This document shows, one piece after another, positions 18,017 to 26,395 of a DNA stretch of 64,000 nucleotides. The notes beneath the pieces are model-generated. The model made no database searches. It was not told where the DNA came from and worked only from the letters and a program-made list of their open reading frames with translations. Each line of letters starts with the position of its first letter. Position 1 is the first letter of the stretch. Both the position numbers and the translations under genes were made by a program. The stretch comes from TMP-7 sp038212445 (lineage in GTDB: Bacteria > Acidobacteriota > Terriglobia > Bryobacterales > Bryobacteraceae), in NCBI GenBank assembly GCA_038212445.1, contig JBBQUM010000002.1:1-64000 (forward strand), in the 5' to 3' direction.

Positions 18017-18043
18017 TTGCCTTTTCGCTAACATCCCTGTAAT
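18017..18043 (+). promoter_or_regulatory. Weak sigma-70-like promoter candidate for the ECF sigma operon
   Basis: TTGCCT (18017-18022) and TGTAAT (18038-18043) are separated by 15 bp and lie about 50 bp upstream of the sigma-factor ATG. The -10 matches five of six consensus bases and the spacing is slightly short. Candidate only. Confidence 0.25.
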
Positions 18044-18091
18044 CTAGCAAGTTGCGGGAAGGGATCTGGCCGTCCCCTGCCCCGTCACTTC

Positions 18092-18685
18092 ATGCTGGTT
18101 GAATTCGAACTCATCGAACGCGCACGAAACGGGGACGACACCGCGTTCAACCAGATCCTCCAGGCCTATAGAAAACGAATCCTAGGGACGATTTCTCGCC
18201 TGATCGGACGTCCGGAAGATGTCGAGGACGTCGGCCAGGAGGTGTTCGTTCGCCTGTATTATTCCCTGGACCAGCTGCGGACCCCGGAGGTCTTCGAGCC
18301 CTGGCTATACCGGCTGACGGTCAACGCCGCCTACGATTATCTGCGCCGCCAAAGGCGACGAAACGAGTCCCGTATGTCGGACCTGTCAGAACAGCAAGTA
18401 GTGATGGCCGACGCGGTGGCCGGGGGCAAGCGGAGTGACGACGAGAAGCACAAAGTACAGGTTCGCGAGATGGTGGATCAACTTCTAGCATCAGTTTCAG
18501 AAGAAGATCGTATTCTATTGACTCTTAAAGAGGTTGAAGGCCTGAGTCTGCGCGAGTTAGAGCAAGTGTACAAGGTCAACGAAAATGCGTTGAAGGTCCG
18601 GCTATTTCGGGCGCGCCAGCGAGTGCTGAAAGCGTTCGAAGCCACACAGCCTCCAGGGGCTCAGAGTCAGGGTGATCACCAGTAA
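18092..18685 (+). CDS. ECF-type RNA polymerase sigma factor (RpoE-like)
   Basis: A 197-residue sigma-70-family factor. Region 2 is visible in RLIGRPEDVEDVGQEVFVRL followed by PWLYRLTVNAAYDYLRRQRR (core binding and -10 recognition). Region 4 is a helix-turn-helix in LLTLKEVEGLSLRELEQVY followed by NALKVRLFRARQRVLKAF. The two are joined by a short linker, the ECF architecture without regions 1 and 3. It is followed by a membrane-anchored small protein and a CpxP-like protein, the layout of a cell-envelope stress module. Regulon unknown. Confidence 0.9.
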   Translation: MLVEFELIERARNGDDTAFNQILQAYRKRILGTISRLIGRPEDVEDVGQEVFVRLYYSLDQLRTPEVFEPWLYRLTVNAAYDYLRRQRRRNESRMSDLSEQQVVMADAVAGGKRSDDEKHKVQVREMVDQLLASVSEEDRILLTLKEVEGLSLRELEQVYKVNENALKVRLFRARQRVLKAFEATQPPGAQSQGDHQ

Positions 18686-18738
18686 CCTAAACACCAGATA
18701 GGACGCCTATCCCAATGTCAGCAGACGAAGGTTCTAAA

Positions 18739-19065
18739 ATGAACGATCTGGACAAACTATTTAGCGCTTACCGGGATGCTCTCCCGGATCCGGAGGCTAC
18801 GGCCAGCTTCACTCCAGGGGTGTGGCAAAAGATCGAGGCGCGCCGGTCGCCGCTTCGACTATTAAGACGCATGACCGAGGCTTTAGTTGTTCTTGCCACC
18901 GCGGTTGCCGTCCTGATCGGCGTTTTCCTGATTCCCCAGGTTCAACGATCGCACGTCTACCAGGCCACCTACATCGACGTCCTGGCGGCTGAACAGTCGA
19001 GTGACGTATTGGCCTACGCGACTGTGGTCCACGATGAACCTCCCGCTGACGCTCCGATCCGATGA
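18739..19065 (+). CDS. Small single-span membrane protein, putative anti-sigma factor
   Basis: A 108-residue protein with a cytoplasmic-looking N-terminal part (MNDLDKLFSAYRDALPDPE; FTPGVWQKIEARR), one membrane span (EALVVLATAVAVLIGVFLIP) and a short external tail. The start at 18739 is preceded by GAAGG at good spacing; an upstream ATG at 18715 would add eight residues. Position right after the ECF gene and this topology fit a membrane anti-sigma factor. No clear zinc-binding ZAS motif (HxxxCxxC) is present, so the family is not certain. Its stop overlaps the next ATG as ATGA. Confidence 0.65.
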   Translation: MNDLDKLFSAYRDALPDPEATASFTPGVWQKIEARRSPLRLLRRMTEALVVLATAVAVLIGVFLIPQVQRSHVYQATYIDVLAAEQSSDVLAYATVVHDEPPADAPIR

Positions 19066-19469
19066 ATTTCTCACGCTCATCTGTAACACTTTACGTCCTG
19101 CTCGTCTTCTGTAGCGGGATCGCTATCGGTGTATTCGGGCACAGTCTCTACACCGCCACTGCGGTGAGCACGGCTACCAGCCAGAAACCCGAGGAATGGC
19201 GCAAACGTTACATCGGCGAGATGGAAGCGCGCTTGAAGCTGAAGCCTGAGCAGGTAAAAAACCTCGGTTCCATCCTCGACGAGACCCGTGTACGCTTTCA
19301 CGAAGTCCGTGAGCGCACCAAGCCCGAATTTGACTCCATCCGCAAGCAACAGGTGGACAAGGTAAAGGCGATCCTCGACGACAGCCAGCGCGCCGAGTAC
19401 GAAAAGATGCGCGCCGAGCGGGAAGCCCGCGAAAAAGCGCAAGGCCACCCGCCCGGACCCGGCCTCTAG
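19062..19469 (+). CDS. Periplasmic CpxP/Spy-like (heavy-metal-sensor-like) protein
   Basis: A 135-residue protein with an N-terminal membrane anchor or signal (VTLYVLLVFCSGIAIGVFG) and a helical, highly charged domain with LTxxQ-like pattern: MEARLKLKPEQVKNLGSILD, then VKAILDDSQRAEYEKMRAER. Spy/CpxP relatives act as periplasmic chaperones or stress sensors. It overlaps the putative anti-sigma gene by four bases and completes a three-gene sigma module. The C-terminus is Gly/Pro-rich. Its stop TAG overlaps the convergent oxidoreductase stop in a shared CTAG. Confidence 0.7.
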   Translation: MNFSRSSVTLYVLLVFCSGIAIGVFGHSLYTATAVSTATSQKPEEWRKRYIGEMEARLKLKPEQVKNLGSILDETRVRFHEVRERTKPEFDSIRKQQVDKVKAILDDSQRAEYEKMRAEREAREKAQGHPPGPGL

Positions 19470-20773
19470 TCGGCGATCTTCCGCGCGGCGGAATCCCACC
19501 GCACCGTGTGCCCCCTGAAATACGATTCGTTAGCCATATGGCATGCAATCGCCGCGTGATTGCCGAATACGGCGTCCTCAGCCACCGGCTTGCGCGTCCT
19601 TACCGCCTCGAAGAAGTTCGTCAGGTGAGGACGAACGTCATCCCAATCATTGCCCCGATAAACCGTCTCCTCCGAGATCCCGTGACTGGACTGCCGGGGA
19701 TGCTCGGCCTTCCATTGCTTCTCGTACTCAGCGCGCATGGCTGCCGGGAATCCGCTGGCGTAATAGCTCGGCTCCGTGTCCACTCCCTTTTGCACCGAAA
19801 CCCGCACTTCACTCCCATTCGCGTCCAGGATTCCTTTAGGACCCATGAAACGCGCACGCTCAGGCGTCTCGCAGCCGAGATCCAGGCGCACATACACGGG
19901 AATGCCGTGATAGTCGAAGATCACAGCGTGTGTGTCGGGCATGTTCCGGCCGTCCTTCCAACGGAAAATGCCGCCGACAGCGGAAGCGGACCGCGGGGGC
20001 TCGTTCCACCCTAACGTGAACAGCATGCCGCTGACCAAGTGCACCATCAGGTCGCCGCCAACGCCGGTCCCGTACTCCCGCCAGCAGCGCCAGCGTGCAA
20101 AGCGGAGCTTGTCGAACGGAATCTTGGGGGCGTCGTTCAGCCAGGTGTCCCAGTCCAGATTCTGCGGCGACAAGTCGAGCGGCGGCGGGTACTGCCAGGC
20201 GCCCGTCGGGTCGTTCCGGCCCAGCGAAAGCTCCACCATCTCGACGTCGCCGATGGATCCGCCTGCGTACAGCTCCCGGGCCTTCGCACAGAGCGAAGAA
20301 CTCACTCGCTGCGACCCGATCTGGACAATGCGCTTATTTTTCGCGGCCGCATCCACCATTTCAAAACCCTCGGCCGCGGTGTGCGACATCGGCTTTTCGC
20401 AGTAGATGTCCTTGCCGGCATTACACGCATCCACCACTACACGTTTATGCCAGTGATCCGGGACCGCGGCAATGATGCAATCGATGTCTTTGCGATCGAG
20501 CAGGCGGCGGTATTCGCGAGTCACGGGGAGACTAGCGTTGCCGGTGATCTCGCGGGCAAGCGTATGCCGCCCGTCATAAAGGTCGGCGGCGGCGACGCAT
20601 TCGACACCCGGCAAGCGCATGCAGGCATTCAACAGTCCGGAACCCTGCATGCCGATACCGATGATGCCAAAGCGGAGTGGCTGGGACTGAGCGCTGACGG
20701 CGTGTTGGGATTGCAGCAGAACGCCTGCCGCACCCGCTTGTAGAAAACGGCGGCGAGGCAGTGGTGTAGTCAT
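19466..20773 (-). CDS. Tat-exported Gfo/Idh/MocA-family oxidoreductase
   Basis: A 435-residue NAD(P)-dependent oxidoreductase. A twin-arginine-type leader (PRRRFLQAGAAGVLLQS) precedes a Rossmann domain with GIIGIGMQGSG (about 35-45) and the family's CEKPMSH motif. The C-terminal alpha/beta dimerisation domain includes GTGVGGDLMVHLV. Many such secreted members in acidobacteria and planctomycetes act on sugars or glycosides, using tightly bound cofactor. The substrate is unknown. The gene stands alone, convergent with the CpxP-like gene. Confidence 0.88.
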   Translation of the reverse strand: MTTPLPRRRFLQAGAAGVLLQSQHAVSAQSQPLRFGIIGIGMQGSGLLNACMRLPGVECVAAADLYDGRHTLAREITGNASLPVTREYRRLLDRKDIDCIIAAVPDHWHKRVVVDACNAGKDIYCEKPMSHTAAEGFEMVDAAAKNKRIVQIGSQRVSSSLCAKARELYAGGSIGDVEMVELSLGRNDPTGAWQYPPPLDLSPQNLDWDTWLNDAPKIPFDKLRFARWRCWREYGTGVGGDLMVHLVSGMLFTLGWNEPPRSASAVGGIFRWKDGRNMPDTHAVIFDYHGIPVYVRLDLGCETPERARFMGPKGILDANGSEVRVSVQKGVDTEPSYYASGFPAAMRAEYEKQWKAEHPRQSSHGISEETVYRGNDWDDVRPHLTNFFEAVRTRKPVAEDAVFGNHAAIACHMANESYFRGHTVRWDSAARKIAD

Positions 20774-20793
20774 GCTGCTAGCCTATCAGCAGC

Positions 20794-21987
20794 TCAGGCC
20801 GACAGGTAGGAGGCCCGGGGATTCAGTTCGAGTGCAAGCTCGTAGGCGCCGTACACGCGCTCGAAAACCGCGTCCCAGCTCATCGTATTTGCGAAGTGGA
20901 GCGCAGCGTCGCGCATCCGTGCGTGAACGGCACCGTCGATCATGAGCGACAGAGCGCGCGCAACAAATTGCTGATGGTCGGCCGCGACATATCCGCTCAC
21001 TCCGTCCTGCACCAGGAATTTCGGACCGCCGCTAGCCGTGACAATCGACGGTACGCCCGACGCGGCAGCCTCGAGAATCACGTTACCGAACGTATCGGTG
21101 TGAGAGGGAAACAGGAATACGTCCAGATCCGCGTACGCCCGCGCCAGCGCCTCGCCCCTCAGGACGCCGCTAAAGTCGGCCTGCCGCAAGTTCTGTTTCA
21201 GCCACTCGGTCTCGCTGCCATCCCCTATGATCTTGAAGCGAAAATCTTTGTGACCAGCTTCAATTAGCGCACGTTCCACTTCAACCAGAAGCCGGACATT
21301 CTTCTCCGGCGTAATCCGGCCCACATAACCCAACACCATCGTCGAATCGGTGCGCTGGCGCTTAGCGGGAGAGTACAACCGCGTGTCGACGCCGCGCTGC
21401 ATGAGGAACGACGGGCGGCCGGTACGCTCCACAAGCATGTCCACCAGTTCCTGGTTCGGTGCCAGCAGCACGCTCGCCATTTGATAAAAGCGGGCGCAGC
21501 CGGCCAGAATGCCGGTCTCGGTGGCCTGCGTGATGGGGTCGCGCAGGTTCGGTGACATGAAGGAGATCAACTTGTCCAGGCGGCGGGCTCCAAATTCGTG
21601 GATATTGGTGTGCCAGGAAGCCACCAGGGGGATATTCAATCGATCAGCGAGCCAGGCGCCGAGAATTCCGATGTCACTCGGTCCAGTAAGGTGCAGCACA
21701 TCCGGTCGAAACGATCGCAGAACTGACTCGCCCCACTGACGATGCCGCATCATCAGGGGATCAAACGACATATCGCGTTCAATGGCGAAGGCTGCCGGTC
21801 CGCGGTTGAGCTCAAAGGTGGTGATGGTGCCGTCTGTACGGTAGTTCGCATGAGGAGCCGCGTGGACACTTAGGAACGGCAGCCCGCGCCGCCTGGCATA
21901 CGCCTCAAATTGACGCGATGTGTTGGCGACACCGTTAACTTCGTGGAAGGAGTCAGCGAAGAAGGCTACGCGGGGATTGCTGGACAA
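20794..21987 (-). CDS. GT4-family glycosyltransferase
   Basis: A 397-residue retaining GT-B glycosyltransferase. The N-terminal domain has FADSFHEVNGVANTSRQFEA and DVLHLTGPSDIGILGAW. The C-terminal donor domain has LGYVGRITPEKNVRLLVEVE, FKIIGDGSE and FLFPSHTDTFGNVILEAAAS, the nucleotide-sugar-binding E-x7-E region of GT4. It resembles glycolipid synthases such as mannosyl- or sulfoquinovosyltransferases acting at the inner membrane. A role in glycolipid or surface-polysaccharide synthesis is inferred; no polysaccharide cluster surrounds it. Confidence 0.88.
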   Translation of the reverse strand: MSSNPRVAFFADSFHEVNGVANTSRQFEAYARRRGLPFLSVHAAPHANYRTDGTITTFELNRGPAAFAIERDMSFDPLMMRHRQWGESVLRSFRPDVLHLTGPSDIGILGAWLADRLNIPLVASWHTNIHEFGARRLDKLISFMSPNLRDPITQATETGILAGCARFYQMASVLLAPNQELVDMLVERTGRPSFLMQRGVDTRLYSPAKRQRTDSTMVLGYVGRITPEKNVRLLVEVERALIEAGHKDFRFKIIGDGSETEWLKQNLRQADFSGVLRGEALARAYADLDVFLFPSHTDTFGNVILEAAASGVPSIVTASGGPKFLVQDGVSGYVAADHQQFVARALSLMIDGAVHARMRDAALHFANTMSWDAVFERVYGAYELALELNPRASYLSA

Positions 21988-22032
21988 AACGGCCTCCTGG
22001 ACTTTGACGAAGCCAGGGAGAGAATCGTTCCG

Positions 22033-23610
22033 TCAAGCGCCGTGGCACTTCTTGTATTTCTTGCCGCTACCGCACGGACAAACGTCGTTCCGTCCCACTT
22101 TCGCGCCCGCTGGCAGAGCGGCAGGCGTCGGGGAGGCATGGGCTAGCGCCGGATTCAACTTCGGTTCATCGCCGCCCTCGTCATCCTCATCTTCGTCGAA
22201 CTCGGAATTGGCGAAATAGGGATCGAGCCCGTGCATCACCAGGCGCTGATCAAGCGCCGCCTGGACCAGCTCCGCTTCGCCATAGGACAATCCATTAGCG
22301 GCTTCGTTGATTTTCTTAAATAGCGCTGGAACGTTCTCGTGCGTAACCTTGCCCGGGACCACGAGCGAGTAGGCGAACAGCGCATCACTGCGAAATTCCT
22401 CATCCTCGAACATGGTGGCCAGCCGGGGAGCATTCTTCTCGCCGCCCAGGTATCCAGTGCCCCAAATCGCGGCACGGCGGCATTCCGGATCCGGATCGTC
22501 GAGGTGCTTCGGAAACACGGCGGCGAACTTGGAGTCGAACGACCGCCACATCGTCTCAAGCGCCTTCGCACGGGTCTCCGGGCGATCGTAGAACGCCTGG
22601 ATCTGTTGCGCTACCCGCTTGTCGTCGCTCGCACCTGCTAAGCCAACCAGGGCGCCGCAGCGCTCTTTGATATCGCGCGACTCGTCGTTAAGCGCAGTTT
22701 TCAGCGAATCACGGATGGCCGGTTCATCCAGTTTCTCGCCCAGCGCTTCCCAGGCACTCGCCCGCACCGTGACATCCGGATCCTTGCGGGTGATTTCAAG
22801 CAGCCGGTTGCGTACCGGAACCGAGAACTCGCCCCGGTTGCGGAAACTGGTGGCCGCCTCGGCACGATACTCCACCGCTGAGCTCGAAAGCATCTCGAGT
22901 AATTCGCCTTCGCTCAACACTTCCACCGGCGGTGTCGTGGTCTCAGGAAAGAGTTCCCAGAGATCGAACGGCTCAGGCTCTACTTCCGCGTCACTGTGAG
23001 GCTCGTCGCTGGACTCAATCGCCATCGTCAATTCGCGGCGTATCGCGTCCTCTGATTCGGGAATCTGGGCCAGCATCGCCTCGAGCGCGGGCTTGGCGGC
23101 AGGATCCCGATAAACACTCAGAGCCAGCGCGGCATCGCCCGCGTCGTATTCCAGCCGCTCGGTCAACAATTTGAGGATACGTTCGTCCCGTACCCCGAGC
23201 GCCGCCAGAAGAAAGCCAACATCGCTTCCCTGCTCCTCGCCAAGCTCCTCATACAAAGCGAGTAGCGGATCCAGCGCCTCGGCCCCAAATGGAACAATAC
23301 CGTCGATCAGCTCATCGCTGACGTCATCAGGATTCTCACGGATGGTGCGAATGTAGAACGGAAGCGCTTCCGGAGAATTCAAGTGACGGAAGATCGCGAT
23401 CAGGTCCTCTTCGAGGTTTACAGGATCATCCTGGTGTCCGGCAAGACCAAACCGGAGCAGGTCCGGCGTCGCGGCCGGGCCACGATCGACAATCGCGTGA
23501 ATCAGCCGTTGGTCAATGCCCACATGCCCGGCTGCAGCAGCTTGAAGTAGATCAAAAACGGGCACTTCGGCGAAATGGGCCGGGTCAATAAATGCAATCT
23601 TAGAATTCAC
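22033..23610 (-). CDS. HEAT-repeat protein with C-terminal SEC-C zinc motif
   Basis: About 525 residues. The N-terminal part resembles DUF1186 (LIHAIVDRGPAATPDLLRFG; a PDDVSDELIDGIVPFG block), the middle holds several HEAT-like repeats (VRASAWEALGEKLDEPAIRD; IKERCGALVGLAGASDDKRV; CRRAAIWGTGYLGGEKNAP), and it ends in a SEC-C motif, RNDVCPCGSGKKYKKCHG, which binds zinc via C-x-C...C/H and often contacts ribosomes or SecB. The start is uncertain: GTG 23610 follows GAGAGG at five bases, while ATGs at 23625 and 23655 lack ribosome sites. Function is unknown; a chaperone or protein-quality role is plausible. Confidence 0.8.
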   Translation of the reverse strand: MNSKIAFIDPAHFAEVPVFDLLQAAAAGHVGIDQRLIHAIVDRGPAATPDLLRFGLAGHQDDPVNLEEDLIAIFRHLNSPEALPFYIRTIRENPDDVSDELIDGIVPFGAEALDPLLALYEELGEEQGSDVGFLLAALGVRDERILKLLTERLEYDAGDAALALSVYRDPAAKPALEAMLAQIPESEDAIRRELTMAIESSDEPHSDAEVEPEPFDLWELFPETTTPPVEVLSEGELLEMLSSSAVEYRAEAATSFRNRGEFSVPVRNRLLEITRKDPDVTVRASAWEALGEKLDEPAIRDSLKTALNDESRDIKERCGALVGLAGASDDKRVAQQIQAFYDRPETRAKALETMWRSFDSKFAAVFPKHLDDPDPECRRAAIWGTGYLGGEKNAPRLATMFEDEEFRSDALFAYSLVVPGKVTHENVPALFKKINEAANGLSYGEAELVQAALDQRLVMHGLDPYFANSEFDEDEDDEGGDEPKLNPALAHASPTPAALPAGAKVGRNDVCPCGSGKKYKKCHGA

Positions 23611-23676
23611 AGACACCTCTCGCATCGTAACATCCGGAGCAGAAGCAGACCGCATTGTGGACTTTTCTCTTTCAAA

Positions 23677-23698
23677 ATAATAGTTTAAGGCCTATTAT
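23677..23698. promoter_or_regulatory. Inverted-repeat operator candidate overlapping the SagB-like promoter
   Basis: ATAATAG (23677-23683) and CTATTAT (23692-23698) form a perfect 7-bp inverted repeat with an 8-bp spacer. The right arm contains TATTAT (23693-23698), which fits a -10 element about 10 bp before the ATG at 23708, implying a very short or leaderless transcript. The AT-rich site stands out from its GC-rich surroundings and lies between two divergent genes. Confidence 0.45.
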
Positions 23699-23707
23699 AC
23701 TTTAATC

Positions 23708-24361
23708 ATGGCAGTGAAGACGATTTCAGCTAGGGACGAAGAAGCGTCGTTGGAGGAGTTCCCTTGCGTGCGCTTGCCGAAACCGCGTCTGCGTGGCGCC
23801 ACTTCCCTTGAGACCTGCATTCAGAGACGCCGGTCTTCCCGCAATTACAGCCGCGCCGTCCTCGAACTGGATGATCTGTCGCAATTGCTTTGGGCTGCCC
23901 AGGGACTCACGGGAATCGGCGGATTGCGCACCTCGCCCTCAGCGGGCGCGCTGTATCCGATTCGTACATACTTGCTCGCCACGGCAGTCAGATCCGTCGG
24001 TCCGGGCTTGTACCAGTACGACAGTGACTATCACCAGTTGAAGGCGCGAATCATGGGCCGTATGCGCCCGGAGCTAACGCCATGTAAGCTGGATGGCTGT
24101 GTTGAACATGCGCCGGCATTGATCGTCCTGGCTGCGGATTACCGCGCTCCCAGGCGCGAATTCGGTGACAATGCCGTCAGGCTCGTCCACATTGAAGCTG
24201 GACATATCGGCCAAAACATCTGCCTTCAGGCCACCGGGCTCGGCGTCGCAACCATCGGACTGGGCGCGTTCGATATCGAGGCACTGCGCCGGATCCTCAA
24301 ATTGCCTGAAACGCAGACTCCTGTTTACGTAATCGCCCTCGGCAAAAGCGACACTCAGTAA
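23708..24361 (+). CDS. SagB/ThcOx-type nitroreductase-family dehydrogenase
   Basis: A 217-residue FMN-dependent nitroreductase-fold protein. TSLETCIQRRRSSRNYSRA (the FMN-phosphate Arg/Ser block), LSQLLWAAQGLTG, RTSPSAGALYPIRTYL and HIEAGHIGQNICLQATGLG are hallmark segments of the SagB-type group. Relatives oxidise azoline rings in modified peptides, but no YcaO or precursor peptide gene is nearby, so a stand-alone oxidoreductase is likelier. The gene has no Shine-Dalgarno sequence, in line with a leaderless mRNA from the promoter 10 bp upstream. It overlaps the convergent SDR by 7 bp. Confidence 0.85.
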   Translation: MAVKTISARDEEASLEEFPCVRLPKPRLRGATSLETCIQRRRSSRNYSRAVLELDDLSQLLWAAQGLTGIGGLRTSPSAGALYPIRTYLLATAVRSVGPGLYQYDSDYHQLKARIMGRMRPELTPCKLDGCVEHAPALIVLAADYRAPRREFGDNAVRLVHIEAGHIGQNICLQATGLGVATIGLGAFDIEALRRILKLPETQTPVYVIALGKSDTQ

Positions 24362-25107
24362 GTGGCGCGCCCGCCGCTCGCGTCATAGCACTGTCCGGTG
24401 ACAAATGAGCAATCCGGACTGGCGAGGAAATGCACCACGGCGGCGATTTCTTCCGGTGCCCCCGTACGGCGCATCGGGATCCGCTGCGTCATGTAGTCCA
24501 CCTGCTCGGGCGAAAGTTGCTCGAGGATCTTCGTCCGGACCACTGCGGGCGCTACCGCGTTCACGCAGATGTTCTCGGTTGCCACTTCCTTGGCAAGCGA
24601 CTTCGTAAAGCCGATCAGACCCGCTTTGGTAGCGGAATAGCCGGTCATGTTGGGATTGCCCTCCTTGCCGGCAATGGAGGCGATGTTTACAATGCGGCCG
24701 TAGCGCTGCTGCCGCATGTGACCGATGACAGCGCTGCAGGTATTGAAGGCGCCGGTCATGTTGATGTCGATGATGCGCTGCCAGTCCTCCGGCGTCTGTT
24801 CCCAAAGGGGTGCAGCCTTGCCGCCGATGCCGGCGTTATTCACCAGAATCTGAAGCCCGCTGCGAGCGAGCACAGCCGCAACAGCGTCGCGGACGCTGGC
24901 TGCGCTGGTGATGTCCAAATGTAGGGGGAAAGCTTGCGGACCGATGGATTCGGCCACTTGGGAGGCACCGTCAATGTTGATGTCGGCCACCGCGACGGTT
25001 GCTCCCGCCGCGGCCAGCCTGCGCGCGATCGCCTCGCCGATGCCGGTAGCGGCTCCGGTGACGATCGCGGTTTGAGAATGCAGAGAAAAGAAGGGAGAGG
25101 CGGACAA
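24355..25107 (-). CDS. Short-chain dehydrogenase/reductase (FabG-like)
   Basis: A 250-residue NAD(P)-dependent SDR. The Rossmann TGAATGIG motif is at 17-24, NNAG at 90-93 and the catalytic Ser144, Tyr157 and Lys161 (YSATK) are intact. GGRATY at the C-terminus and the overall length fit 3-oxoacyl-ACP reductase-like or sugar/polyol dehydrogenases. It lies 10 bp after rplI on the same strand and may be co-transcribed with the ribosomal genes, though its function is unrelated. Substrate unknown. Confidence 0.88.
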   Translation of the reverse strand: MSASPFFSLHSQTAIVTGAATGIGEAIARRLAAAGATVAVADINIDGASQVAESIGPQAFPLHLDITSAASVRDAVAAVLARSGLQILVNNAGIGGKAAPLWEQTPEDWQRIIDINMTGAFNTCSAVIGHMRQQRYGRIVNIASIAGKEGNPNMTGYSATKAGLIGFTKSLAKEVATENICVNAVAPAVVRTKILEQLSPEQVDYMTQRIPMRRTGAPEEIAAVVHFLASPDCSFVTGQCYDASGGRATY

Positions 25108-25117
25108 TCCGGCCTCC

Positions 25118-25564
25118 CTACTCTTCCTTGGTGACGCTTACCGGGATCTCGATTGTGACGTCTTTATGCAAACGCACAACCACCTTGTGATCGCCGATGG
25201 TTTTGATAGGCTCATCGAGCTGGATCTTGCGACGCTCGATGGTATAGCCCTGCTTCTCGAGAGCCTCGGCGATGTCCTTCGAAGTGACCGACCCGAACAA
25301 CTGGTCGTTTTCGCCGGCTTTCTGCGAGATGGTGATTTTGACGCTCGACATCAGCTTGCCGAGTTCCTGAGCATCGGCGGTCTCCTTGGCATCGCGGCGA
25401 AGGTGCGCCTGGCGTTCCTGTTCGACAATCTTCTTGTTCGACTCAGAAGCCGCCACTGCGAGTTTCTTGGGGAGCAGGTAGTTGCGCGCGTAGCCGTCAG
25501 CCACCTTTACAAGCTGGCCCCGGGTCCCGACTTTTTCGATATCTTCTCTGAGAATGACGTCCAT
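25118..25564 (-). CDS. rplI: 50S ribosomal protein bL9
   Basis: A 148-residue large-subunit protein. The N-terminal domain MDVILREDIEKVGTRGQLVK and GYARNYLLPKKLAVAA are diagnostic of bL9; a long connecting helix and a C-terminal rRNA-binding domain (GENDQLFGSVTSKDIAEAL) follow. Length matches the family. GGGAGA precedes the start. It is last of the rpsF-rpsR-rplI set. Confidence 0.98.
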   Translation of the reverse strand: MDVILREDIEKVGTRGQLVKVADGYARNYLLPKKLAVAASESNKKIVEQERQAHLRRDAKETADAQELGKLMSSVKITISQKAGENDQLFGSVTSKDIAEALEKQGYTIERRKIQLDEPIKTIGDHKVVVRLHKDVTIEIPVSVTKEE

Positions 25565-25579
25565 GATGTTCTCCCGAAG

Positions 25580-25894
25580 CTAGATCGCAGATGCGAACGG
25601 CAGCAGTGCAATGTTACGCGCCTGCTTGATCGCCTCGCTCAGCCGCCGCTGGTGGGGAGCGCAAACGCCCGTGATGCGGCGGGGTGTGATCTTGCCGCGC
25701 TCGCTGACAAAGGAGCCCAGCAGACGGGTGTCCTTGTAGTTGATGTCGTCAATCTTCTCGACGCAGAAGCGGCAAACCTTCTTGCGGCGGAAATATTGCT
25801 TCTTGGCGCCGAACGCCTTGTCGCCGCCGGTGGGCCGCTGGTTGGCGGCTATCGGACGGCCGCCTCGTTGGGGTGTACTTGGTTGGTCAGCCAT
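25580..25894 (-). CDS. rpsR: 30S ribosomal protein bS18
   Basis: A 104-residue small-subunit protein that pairs with bS6 on the platform. The core FRRKKVCRFC, DTRLLGSFVSERGKITPRR and GVCAPHQRRLSEAIKQARN is canonical, including the Cys residues of the zinc-binding form (KVCRFC). An N-terminal extension of about 30 residues (MADQPSTPQRGGRPIAANQR) is longer than in E. coli. A strong GGAGGA ribosome site precedes the ATG. Confidence 0.98.
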   Translation of the reverse strand: MADQPSTPQRGGRPIAANQRPTGGDKAFGAKKQYFRRKKVCRFCVEKIDDINYKDTRLLGSFVSERGKITPRRITGVCAPHQRRLSEAIKQARNIALLPFASAI

Positions 25895-25906
25895 GATAGA
25901 TCCTCC

Positions 25907-26395
25907 TTACGACTGGGTCTCCTTGGTAGGAGCCCCCGGGACGACGGCCGCGGGTTCTGCGGGTAGCGCCGGAGCCGGAGCGGCAGGCGCTGACGGCATG
26001 GCAGGCATGGCCGCAGCGGGAGCCGGAGCGGCCGGAGCCGGGGCCGGAGCGGGCCGGCGGGCGGCACGCTTCTCACGCTGCTTCTTGCGCTTCTCGATCT
26101 TCTTCAGCTTCTCGTCAATCCGGACGTTGATGAACTTCAACACCATGTCCGACACACGGAGACGACGCTCGACTTCAGCAACTGTGTCCGGCGGAGCTGT
26201 GAACTGGAGAAGGATGTAATATCCTTCGTTACGCTTTTCAACGCGGTAGGCGAGTCTGCGGACTCCCCATTTATCGGCCTTCTCAACCGTCCCGCCGTGA
26301 GTGGTAATGACACCCTTGAGCTGCTCGATCAAGGGATCGATTTCTTCATCGGTGGCATCGGGCCGGACGATGAATAACTCTTCGTAAATTCTCAT
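25907..26395 (-). CDS. rpsF: 30S ribosomal protein bS6 with Ala/Pro-rich tail
   Basis: A 162-residue small-subunit protein. The core (MRIYEELFIVRPDATDEEID; WGVRRLAYRVEKRNEGYYIL; RVSDMVLKFINVR) is typical of bS6. After residue about 100, a Lys/Arg stretch (KKIEKRKKQREKRAARR) leads into a 50-residue Ala/Pro-rich tail not found in the standard 100-130-residue protein. Its ATG overlaps the pth stop as ATGA. Confidence 0.97.
   Translation of the reverse strand: MRIYEELFIVRPDATDEEIDPLIEQLKGVITTHGGTVEKADKWGVRRLAYRVEKRNEGYYILLQFTAPPDTVAEVERRLRVSDMVLKFINVRIDEKLKKIEKRKKQREKRAARRPAPAPAPAAPAPAAAMPAMPSAPAAPAPALPAEPAAVVPGAPTKETQS

Noticed and set aside
23708..24361. RiPP azoline-peptide cluster around the SagB-like gene
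   Set aside because: No YcaO cyclodehydratase, precursor peptide or transporter gene is adjacent.
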